DNA of 9,560 nt, taken from the NCBI GenBank assembly GCA_934437695.1, contig CAKSAW010000042.1:1-9560 (forward strand), given 5' to 3'. The translations under genes and the position numbers were made by a program. The notes under the pieces were generated by a model. It did no database searches. It worked only from the letters and a program-made list of their open reading frames with translations, and was not told where the DNA came from. Of this stretch, positions 1 through 6,157 are shown one piece after another. The DNA is from an uncultured Blautia sp. Lineage in GTDB: Bacteria > Bacillota > Clostridia > Lachnospirales > Lachnospiraceae. The first letter of the stretch is position 1. Each line of letters opens with the position of its first letter.

Positions 1-41
1 TGGGATGATGGAAATTATTGAATTTAAGTGAGGAAAGAAAG

Positions 42-560
42 ATGAGAAAGATTTTTGCAGTTTTAGCAGCTGTGATATGTTACCTGTCAGTGTGGAGTTA
101 TGCTCCTGCAGCACAGGCTTTATCTGTTGATAAAGAAGACGGAGAATACTCCATTCAGGTAGAACTGGAGGGCGGAAGCGGAAAGGCCTCTGTCACCACA
201 CCAACACTTATCACTGTAAAAGACGGTCAGATCACCGCCAATATCCAATGGAGCAGCTCCCATTATGATTATATGATCGTTGACGGTGAGAAATATCTCC
301 CTGTAAACGAGGAAGGACAGAATTCCCAGTTTCAGATTCCTGTCACTGTCATGGATGAAGCTATGCCTGTTATCGCAGACACAACAGCCATGGGTTCCCC
401 CCGTGAGATCAATTATACTCTTACCTTCTATTCCGATTCCATCGGTTCCAAAAGCCAGATGCCTCAGGAAGCAGCCAAACGTGTTGTTGCTGTTGCGCTT
501 GTTATTATCATAGGCGGAGGAATCCTGAATTATTTTGTAAACAAGAGAAACCGCTGCTAG
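42..560 (+). CDS. Secreted, membrane-anchored NEAT/Shp-like protein (candidate haem-binding)
   Basis: A 172-residue protein. Residues 1-26 form a signal peptide (MRKIF, then a hydrophobic stretch) with a likely cleavage site after AQA. A beta-rich extracellular domain follows at about 30-135. Residues 147-163 are one hydrophobic helix (VVAVALVIIIGGG) followed by KRNRC, so the protein should sit in the membrane with its domain outside. The domain pattern (Trp-Ser-Ser, YDYMIVDGEKYLPV, TAMGSP) resembles the NEAT/Shp haem-binding group. Shp binds haem iron through two methionines, and Met78 and Met117 here are plausible equivalents; this is inference from pattern recall. I chose the ATG at 42 because GAGG at 30-33 lies 8 nt upstream. 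An in-frame TTG at 18 would add eight residues ahead of the signal peptide. A reading frame from the left edge stops at 29-31 and may be the tail of an upstream gene. A haem or iron transporter could lie to the left. Confidence 0.72.
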   Translation: MRKIFAVLAAVICYLSVWSYAPAAQALSVDKEDGEYSIQVELEGGSGKASVTTPTLITVKDGQITANIQWSSSHYDYMIVDGEKYLPVNEEGQNSQFQIPVTVMDEAMPVIADTTAMGSPREINYTLTFYSDSIGSKSQMPQEAAKRVVAVALVIIIGGGILNYFVNKRNRC

Positions 561-583
561 AGCGTGTTTGAAACTCACTCTAG
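557..583. repeat. 27-nt imperfect palindrome over the stop codon
   Basis: CTAGAG at 557-562 pairs with CTCTAG at 578-583. Inside it, GTTT at 566-569 mirrors AAAC at 571-574 around the central G570, and G564 matches C576. Eleven of thirteen position pairs are complementary; the mismatches are 563/577 and 565/575. The element contains the TAG stop of the upstream gene and lies directly before the terminator stem. It could be an RNA hairpin, a protein-binding dyad or a remnant of a small repeat. Confidence 0.5.
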
Positions 584-585
584 TC

Positions 586-613
586 AAAAAAGCTGCCATC
601 CGGCAGCTTTTTT
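586..613. terminator. Bidirectional Rho-independent terminator
   Basis: Six A residues (586-591), then GCTGCC (592-597), loop ATCC (598-601), GGCAGC (602-607) and six T residues (608-613). The stem is a perfect six GC-rich pairs, extended to twelve by the A/T runs. Because the A and T tracts flank both sides, it reads as a terminator on either strand. It sits between the convergent plus-strand gene ending at 560 and the minus-strand fucosidase ending at 628, so it should end both transcripts. Confidence 0.93.
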
Positions 614-627
614 GTATTTCTATATCT

Positions 628-1938
628 TTATTCAGCCATTTCCACTTCCAGCACATAATCTACAGGATCCGGTAATACAGGGTCCGGTCCCAGATCTACA
701 AATGCAATATCAGGATAATCACTGTGTACCCATGCTGTAGACAGAGGAACTTCATGTCCGTCAGCCAGTGAACGTACTTTCACGATCTTATTCTTGTCAA
801 ATCCGATCAATGGCAGAGGACCTAATGTGTTCTCATAAATATGTACATAATATTTATTACCCTTTCTGGTGACACGTCCATAATCCGGTTTCGGAATATC
901 ATTTGCAGGAACACATCCATAAATACTGTCATGATTATATTTCATCCAGCGTCCGATCTCAGCCAGAATATCAGAAGATTCCTTAGGGAATTTACCCTTT
1001 GCATCAGGACCTACGTTCAGGATCATATTTCCGCCCTTGGAAACACATTCTACCAGCTTTTTGATCAGCATGGAAGCCGGTTTGTAATAATGATCATTTG
1101 CACAGTATCCCCAGTTATTGTTCATTGTAAAGCATGCTTCCCATACCATAGGATCGCCGTTTTTATCACAGATACCTTCCGGCGGAATAATCTGTTCAGG
1201 GCTTACGAAATCACCATGATATGGCTTCGGATCACATTCATACAGAGAGCCTCTTCCCTCGCCGCTTACTTCCAGACGGTTATCAATGATAACTCCCGGC
1301 TGTAATCTGCGGACCATATCGATCAGTCTTGTTGCACCCCATTTCTCACCTCTCATATCATCATAGGAGAAGTCAAACCAGATAATATCGATCTTTCCAT
1401 AATTTGTACAGATCTCCTCTACCTGATTGTAGAGATATTCTGTGTAACGTGAAAAATCTCTGTTCTCATTACTGCATTCAGGATGATTTCTCATAGGATG
1501 GATCCTGTCTCCGTACTGTGGATAGTCCGGATGATGCCAGTCAAGTAATGTGAAATAGATTCCCACTTTCAGGCCTTCTTCTCTGAGTGCTTCCACATAT
1601 TCACTGATCAGATCTCTTCCTGCAGGTGTATTTGTTGCCTTATAATCTGTATATTTACTGTCAAATAAGCAGAATCCATCGTGATGCTTTGCTGTCAGGA
1701 CCACATATTTCATTCCTGCTTCTTTTGCTTCTTTTGCCCACTGCTTCGGGTTATAATCCCTTGCATCAAACTCTTTCATAAAAGGAAGATATTCTTCCTC
1801 CGGAATTTCCTCTGTACTGCGTACCCACTCTCCTCTTGCAGGGATAGAATATAATCCCCAGTGGATAAACATTCCAAAACGTGCTTCCTGATACCATTTC
1901 ATACGTGCTTCATATTCTTCTCTGTTAAACTGATACAT
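628..1938 (-). CDS. GH29 alpha-L-fucosidase, cytoplasmic
   Basis: A 436-residue glycoside hydrolase family 29 enzyme that releases alpha-linked L-fucose by a retaining mechanism. Family landmarks are RFGMFIHWGLYS (20-31), KHHDGF (84-89), GIYFTLLDWHHPDY (126-139), the nucleophile segment IDIIWFDFSYDD with Asp189, and WEACFTMNNNWGY (266-278). Glu248 in SPEQ, 59 residues after the nucleophile, is my candidate acid/base, with Glu267 as the alternative; the spacing argues for Glu248. The (beta/alpha)8 domain runs to about residue 340 and a short beta-sandwich fills the rest. There is no signal peptide, so its substrate must be imported. AGGAG at 1948-1952 lies 9 nt before the ATG. It is the last gene before the terminator. 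Linkage preference (alpha1,2/3/4/6) cannot be read from the sequence. Confidence 0.94.
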   Translation of the reverse strand: MYQFNREEYEARMKWYQEARFGMFIHWGLYSIPARGEWVRSTEEIPEEEYLPFMKEFDARDYNPKQWAKEAKEAGMKYVVLTAKHHDGFCLFDSKYTDYKATNTPAGRDLISEYVEALREEGLKVGIYFTLLDWHHPDYPQYGDRIHPMRNHPECSNENRDFSRYTEYLYNQVEEICTNYGKIDIIWFDFSYDDMRGEKWGATRLIDMVRRLQPGVIIDNRLEVSGEGRGSLYECDPKPYHGDFVSPEQIIPPEGICDKNGDPMVWEACFTMNNNWGYCANDHYYKPASMLIKKLVECVSKGGNMILNVGPDAKGKFPKESSDILAEIGRWMKYNHDSIYGCVPANDIPKPDYGRVTRKGNKYYVHIYENTLGPLPLIGFDKNKIVKVRSLADGHEVPLSTAWVHSDYPDIAFVDLGPDPVLPDPVDYVLEVEMAE

Positions 1939-2030
1939 AATCTATATCTCCTGTATTCATATGATTATTTAACCTTCTGCTCCGGATCTGTATCTGCCGG
2001 ACAGCCTTGCTGCTCACCCGATTTTTGTCA
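1939..2030 (-). other. 92-nt spacer with a weak hairpin before the fucosidase gene
   Basis: TCCGG at 1981-1985 and CCGGA at 1997-2001 could form a 5-bp stem with an 11-nt loop, but no T-run follows in the direction of transcription, so it is not a terminator. I see no convincing -35 element. An AT-rich TTAAATAATC on the minus strand, about 20-30 nt before the start codon, is only a poor -10 candidate. The fucosidase ribosome site is at 1948-1952. Confidence 0.35.
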
Positions 2031-4535
2031 TCACATCAGTCTGAGCAGCATATCTCCGGTTCCCACATTATAACCGCTGGTCGCATAGATTCCATTGAGA
2101 CTTCCATTGGTCACAATGATCAACGGAAGTTTATCCGGATCTACATACATACGTCTTCCAAGGGTATTGATGATCTCTGAAAAATCATCATAATAAATCT
2201 GAACGTTCTTCAGTTTTTTCAGGGCCTTTGACAGTGTAGGAGTTTCCAGAGCATCCTTGCTTCTCACTACAAAAATAATCTTCTCTGCATATCCTGCAAA
2301 AGCTTCTTCCTGCTCCATCATTTCATTCAGAATATGTTCTGTAGGTTCTTTCTCTTCTTCCAGGAATGCAAGGATATGCTTTCCATCGGCAGTAAGCTCT
2401 GAAGCTTTTACTGTACTTCCATCTTCTTTTCTCAGAGTAAATTCCGGCATGGAAATATTCTCCAACATATCTTCCAGATCTGCCTCTCTTAAAACCAGAT
2501 CTATCTCTTTTGTCTCTCCAGGCTGGATCTCAAAATGATATTCATTTGCAAACATATTTCCATTTGGAAGTCTGTTTGAAGTAAGGATTCTGTACTTTCC
2601 GGATTCCAGTGGCAGATTCATATGCTGGTTTTCAAATGCCTCTGTACCCAGTTTCAGAGACACATATCTGCCATTTTCCAGTTTTGCAATACTCCAGTTC
2701 TGGAAATATTTCCATTGTGTATCTTCTCCCGATTTCAGGATCAGAGTACTGTTCTTCTCTGTCTTTGCAAGTACGGGAACAAACTTTCCGTTTTCCATAT
2801 ATTCCATGGAACGGTCATGAGGGTTCAGACGTGCCGGAACTCCCAACGTTCTTGCCATTGCAACAAAAAGGATTTTCTTTGACAGGAAGCTTCCTGTACA
2901 GGTATTAAGACATCCTGCAGGTGTTGTGATCACACTTGAACGTTCTTTCTCAGGTCTGGAAACAACAGCTTTCTCTACCAGCTTCCAGATCTGGGATGGA
3001 TCATTTCTCAGCTCCTGCTTCTCATCTCTGGAAAATTTGTTCTTTATCTCTCTTCTGTATTTCTGAAGGACCTCATCATCCACTCTTGGATTCAACACAT
3101 AAGATACAAATGTATCCCTGTTCATCATACCATGATACGGAATCGCAAGATCCAAATGCTCTTCAAGAACATCACTGAGACAGTCTGTTCTGTCTTTCTC
3201 TGTCAGAACGTTAAGAAGATCCTCTCTGTACGAAGCAGCAACAGCTTTCTCTATTCTGTTTACCTCTTTCTGAAGGAAACGCTCACACTCCGGATTTCTC
3301 CAGTTTCTTACCTTCTGCTCTCTGTGTGCATTGGCAGCTGCCAGACGTTTATTTCCTCTTTCCTTCTGTTCAGGATCAGGCATATCTGTATTTACCGGTG
3401 CATCATGAGGAGCAAACATATCTGCTGCTGTCCACTTCTCATATCCTGCATTTTCTCCTGCAGTCTGATGCCTCAGACAGATTTCACAGCTGTCCTCTGT
3501 CTCTGTGTTCATTGCTTTCTCAGCATGAAGCCATTCTTCGTTACAGCATGCTCTTACAGAAATATGCAGACTTCCAAGACCTGTTGTCAGTACAGCCCTT
3601 CCATTCTCGTCTGTTTCTTTCTCTGCAATCGGTGCATACTCAGAATAATTGAGTACCTCAAAGGAAACCTCAGCTCCCTCCACCGGAAGTCCCTGATCAT
3701 CTTTTACAGATACAGTAATCTCCTTTGTAACTGCATATCTTTTCAGTTCATTCAGCATGGTTACCATGCCATCTCTGCCTATTACTTCACCTTCCGGGAT
3801 CTTTGTATCAAATATACGGGAATGGATCATCATTGCCCTTGAGGATGCGTTAGTAAACCAGCCTTTATTCAGGATTTCTTCCGGTTCACAGGCTCCCAGG
3901 AAATACCATTTACCGTCACACCAGATTTCCACCCACGCATGATTATCATCACAGTGAGACCATTTCGGTGCATATACCTGACGTGCAGGCACACCTACAC
4001 TTCGCAGTGCATTAACTGTAAAAACAGACTCTTCCCCACATCTTCCATTGCCTCTACGATATACAGCGAGTGCAGATAAAGTACGGTCATCCGTACAATG
4101 ATAGGTTGCCTCCTCTGCACACCAGTAGTTCACTTCCAGAGCTGCTTCTCTGAAATTCATTCCCTGTATTCTTGTTCCGATCTCTGTTCGGAAAAAGGTT
4201 CTGCAGGGTGCGATCTCTTCTTCATTTACTCTGTGAAACAGTACATAATTCAGAAAAATATCCTCAGGCATATCTGCTATCTGTGGATTCTCTTTCCACA
4301 GCTGTACACCGTTTTCAGCATAATCCAGAAATACTTCAAACGGATAGTTTCCAATATCACTGTACGGCATAAATGCATATAAATACTTGCATGCAAGCGC
4401 CACCTCTTCTGTACATTTCTGTATTTTTTCATCTATAGGCGCAAAAACCCGGGGCAGACTCTTTGTCTGCTCCAGGTAATTCTTTTCAATTCGCTCCCTG
4501 TTCTCCTTCAAAAAAATCTTCGGTTCTGCCATCAT
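2031..4535 (-). CDS. Multi-domain transglutaminase-like cysteine amidase/protease
   Basis: An 834-residue protein with no signal peptide or membrane helix. Residues 90-230 form a transglutaminase-like domain with GRCGEES (Cys166), NHAWVEIW (His199) and KWYFLGACEPE (209-219). This pattern recalls cytosolic peptide:N-glycanase, but Gly214 stands where that family has its catalytic Asp. Residues 270-330 look like a carboxypeptidase-regulatory-type beta-sandwich. Residues 470-575 repeat the first domain (YVLNPRVDDE against YVLFHRVNEE; LGVPARL against VGVPARQ) but lack an aligned catalytic Cys. Another beta-rich part spans 590-685, and residues 695-834 resemble a thioredoxin/TlpA fold without CxxC. 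The start ATG overlaps the cutC stop (ATGA). A second ATG at 4532 lies 7 nt from GGAGG, against 4 nt for the first, so translation may begin there. Substrate is unknown; deglycosylating amidase, peptidase or cross-linking enzyme are all possible. Confidence 0.82.
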   Translation of the reverse strand: MMAEPKIFLKENRERIEKNYLEQTKSLPRVFAPIDEKIQKCTEEVALACKYLYAFMPYSDIGNYPFEVFLDYAENGVQLWKENPQIADMPEDIFLNYVLFHRVNEEEIAPCRTFFRTEIGTRIQGMNFREAALEVNYWCAEEATYHCTDDRTLSALAVYRRGNGRCGEESVFTVNALRSVGVPARQVYAPKWSHCDDNHAWVEIWCDGKWYFLGACEPEEILNKGWFTNASSRAMMIHSRIFDTKIPEGEVIGRDGMVTMLNELKRYAVTKEITVSVKDDQGLPVEGAEVSFEVLNYSEYAPIAEKETDENGRAVLTTGLGSLHISVRACCNEEWLHAEKAMNTETEDSCEICLRHQTAGENAGYEKWTAADMFAPHDAPVNTDMPDPEQKERGNKRLAAANAHREQKVRNWRNPECERFLQKEVNRIEKAVAASYREDLLNVLTEKDRTDCLSDVLEEHLDLAIPYHGMMNRDTFVSYVLNPRVDDEVLQKYRREIKNKFSRDEKQELRNDPSQIWKLVEKAVVSRPEKERSSVITTPAGCLNTCTGSFLSKKILFVAMARTLGVPARLNPHDRSMEYMENGKFVPVLAKTEKNSTLILKSGEDTQWKYFQNWSIAKLENGRYVSLKLGTEAFENQHMNLPLESGKYRILTSNRLPNGNMFANEYHFEIQPGETKEIDLVLREADLEDMLENISMPEFTLRKEDGSTVKASELTADGKHILAFLEEEKEPTEHILNEMMEQEEAFAGYAEKIIFVVRSKDALETPTLSKALKKLKNVQIYYDDFSEIINTLGRRMYVDPDKLPLIIVTNGSLNGIYATSGYNVGTGDMLLRLM

Positions 4536-5278
4536 AATTCCTCCAGAACTTTCTTTGCAGCACGGATACTGTCAACGTCCGTACGCCATATCTCATATTC
4601 ACTGATCATTGGAAGTCCCATATTAACTCCCTCTTTCCGAAACTGCATCTCACTGTCGATCACATGCTTTCCTGTCATATGGTAAGCCTTTATCCCCGTA
4701 AGCGGATAGAGCTGTCGGATCACCTCTGCACCAACACCACTTCCTGCCTGGATCGTAATACGTCCTCTGCTCTTCTCCTGCAGTTCTTTCAGAAGATCTG
4801 CTCCCTGCAGACATACATTGCGCTGTCCTGAAGTAAGGATCGTATCAATTCCCAGTGAAATTGCCTGTTCCATAGTTTCCAGCGGATCAACGCACACATC
4901 AAAAGCTCTGTGGAGTGTTACTGACATATCCCCTGCAGCCTCCATAAGCTCCTTCATCTGTTCCATGTTTAATGTGCCATCCGGTTTCAGCACCCCAAAT
5001 ACTACACCTTCAGCACCCATTTTTCTGAAATCTTCTACTGCACTCTTTATTATGGAAAACTCTGCATCTGTATAACAGAAATCTCCAAAACGCGGACGGA
5101 TCAGGGCATGGATCCTGATATCCGAACGCTTTCTTATCTCTTCAAAAAGCCACGGTCCCGGAGTGGTTCCGCCTATTATCAGATTACTGCAAAGCTCCAG
5201 TCTGTCTGCACCTCCTGAAGCCGCTGCCATGGCAGATTCTACGGAATCCACACATGCCTCCAATATGTATTCTTTCAC
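4532..5278 (-). CDS. cutC: CutC family TIM-barrel protein
   Basis: A 248-residue CutC-family (PF03932) protein of normal length. Conserved segments are LEACVDS (6-12), GGADRLELCSNL..GGTTP (22-40), IRPRFGDFCY (60-69), GVVFGVL (91-97), TLHRAFD (121-127), LTSG (148-151), and QAGSGV (177-182) near the end of the barrel. The family was named for copper tolerance in E. coli, but that phenotype has since been traced to the MicL small RNA made from the cutC region, so a copper role is not supported and its chemistry is open. It starts with GTG; GGAGG at 5286-5290 is 7 nt upstream. It lies between the regulator and the transglutaminase-like gene, overlapping the latter by 4 nt, which implies coupled translation and a shared pathway. 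No metal-handling gene is adjacent. Confidence 0.93.
   Translation of the reverse strand: MKEYILEACVDSVESAMAAASGGADRLELCSNLIIGGTTPGPWLFEEIRKRSDIRIHALIRPRFGDFCYTDAEFSIIKSAVEDFRKMGAEGVVFGVLKPDGTLNMEQMKELMEAAGDMSVTLHRAFDVCVDPLETMEQAISLGIDTILTSGQRNVCLQGADLLKELQEKSRGRITIQAGSGVGAEVIRQLYPLTGIKAYHMTGKHVIDSEMQFRKEGVNMGLPMISEYEIWRTDVDSIRAAKKVLEEL
4540..4544 (-). promoter_or_regulatory. Ribosome binding site of the transglutaminase-like gene
   Basis: GGAGG on the minus strand inside the end of cutC. It is 4 nt from the ATG at 4535 and 7 nt from the adjacent ATG at 4532. Its spacing favours the second ATG; both overlap the cutC stop TGA at 4532-4534. Confidence 0.7.
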
Positions 5279-5298
5279 GTACTTTCCTCCATCTTTCC

Positions 5299-5314
5299 CG
5301 GATAAAATTATCCG
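5299..5314. promoter_or_regulatory. 16-bp perfect dyad between the regulator and cutC
   Basis: CGGATAA (5299-5305), two central bases AA, then TTATCCG (5308-5314). It lies in the 51-nt gap between the DeoR-type gene stop and the cutC ribosome site. There is no T-run, so it is not a terminator. It could be an operator, or an RNA hairpin once the inner A/T pairs open. CGGATA also occurs at 6144-6149, just upstream of the regulator, and CGGATAAT at 6173-6180, so recognition by the neighbouring regulator is conceivable. The half-site also appears inside unrelated coding DNA, which weakens the case. Confidence 0.4.
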
Positions 5315-5329
5315 TTTCCTCAGATTCAG

Positions 5330-6091
5330 CTAAAACAATTTCACCCCTGCTTTTTCCAGAGTATTCACGATCGTACTATCTGGAAATTCATCTGTAACGA
5401 TTCCACTGATATCATCAAAGTGCGCAAATTTATAAGAATCATTGAAATAAAACTTTTCCCTCTCCATAACAACGTATTTATGTCTGCTGCTGTGTACGGC
5501 CGCCTTTTTTGTCAATCCGTCCTCTACCCCCAATGTAGTAATTGCACAATCGGTCATGTCTACACCGCAGCTTCCTATAAATGCACGGTCAAAACTGTAC
5601 TGCTTGATCACTTCTATTGCTGCAGCCCCCATAAATCCATTTACTGTCCTGTACATTGTTCCCCCGGTACCTATGGCAGTAATTGATGGATTTGTGGCAA
5701 GGATCTGCAGGATATCTATCATATTGCTCACAACTACCACTCTCATATTTGACGCTGCAATAAGCTTTGCCAGTTCTATATTTGTGGTAGAAATATCCAG
5801 AAAAATCGTTTCGTTATTCTTGATCAGTTTAAATGCTTTGGCTGCAACTGCTTTCTTTTTGTCAAGGTTATACTGGCGTCTGTCTACTACATCCCTTTCC
5901 AGCGGATAATCCTGCGAAAGAATCGCTCCGCCGTAGGTTCTTTTTAATTTTCCGGCGTTTTCGAGAATTTTAAGATCTTTACGGATACAGTCCTCCGTAA
6001 CCTGAAACCTCTCGCTCAACTCCTTAACCTTGACTTTTCCGTTTTCACGAAGGCATTTCTCTATTGCGCTTTGTCTTTCCTCAGTAAACAT
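5330..6091 (-). CDS. DeoR-family transcriptional regulator
   Basis: A 253-residue regulator, the usual family length. Residues 1-57 form the N-terminal DeoR helix-turn-helix: TEERQSAIEKCL, then KVKELSERFQVTEDCIRKDL, then KLKRTYGGA. Residues 75-235 are the C-terminal sensor domain with FLDISTTNIELAKL, VVSNMIDI, GTGGTMYR, FDRAFIGSCGVD and ISGIVTD, a fold that usually binds a phosphorylated sugar. The normally conserved DSGTT loop reads DISTT and the D.SKF element reads EREKF, so the ligand may be unusual. I start it at ATG 6091 because FTEERQ is the typical family N-terminus and an AAGGGG lies a few bases upstream, although spacing is short. A TTG at 6142 and an ATG at 6109 give longer, less likely versions. 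It sits mid-cluster, after the transporter and before the catabolic genes, and probably controls both. Confidence 0.93.
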   Translation of the reverse strand: MFTEERQSAIEKCLRENGKVKVKELSERFQVTEDCIRKDLKILENAGKLKRTYGGAILSQDYPLERDVVDRRQYNLDKKKAVAAKAFKLIKNNETIFLDISTTNIELAKLIAASNMRVVVVSNMIDILQILATNPSITAIGTGGTMYRTVNGFMGAAAIEVIKQYSFDRAFIGSCGVDMTDCAITTLGVEDGLTKKAAVHSSRHKYVVMEREKFYFNDSYKFAHFDDISGIVTDEFPDSTIVNTLEKAGVKLF

Positions 6092-6157
6092 AGCCCCTTC
6101 TTTCTTCATCCATTCACGATGATCCTTTATATTTTGTCCCAAACGGATATCTGTTAT
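6092..6157 (-). other. 66-nt spacer upstream of the regulator
   Basis: It holds the AAGGGG ribosome site (6094-6099) and the CGGATA half-site at 6144-6149. A TATAAA-like stretch on the minus strand is present, but no -35 element sits at the right distance, so I do not call a promoter. There is no terminator hairpin after the ATPase gene, so read-through from the transporter is expected. Confidence 0.4.

Noticed and set aside
2..31. Tail of an upstream plus-strand gene ending at TGA 29-31
   Set aside because: Only nine codons are visible, ending in MMEIIEFK, with nothing to identify it. It may be real but cannot be supported from the window.
120..656. Minus-strand open frame of 178 codons opposite the haem-type gene
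   Set aside because: It runs across the terminator and the whole plus-strand gene, has no ribosome site, and its translation resembles no family. The plus-strand protein has a clear signal peptide and membrane anchor.
1939..2030. Attenuator or terminator before the fucosidase gene
   Set aside because: The CCGG-based hairpin is only 5 bp with an 11-nt loop and has no following U-run.
3132..3842. Plus-strand open frame of 236 codons inside the transglutaminase-like gene
   Set aside because: Its Cys/Ser/Phe-rich translation is typical of antisense reading of a real gene; the minus strand has recognisable domains throughout.
6092..6142. Longer DeoR-type protein from TTG at 6142 or ATG at 6109
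   Set aside because: The extra residues precede the normal family N-terminus FTEERQ, and neither start has a better ribosome site than the ATG at 6091.
6092..6157. Internal promoter for the regulator
   Set aside because: A TATAAA-like stretch is present but there is no matching -35 hexamer at about 17 nt, and no terminator precedes it.
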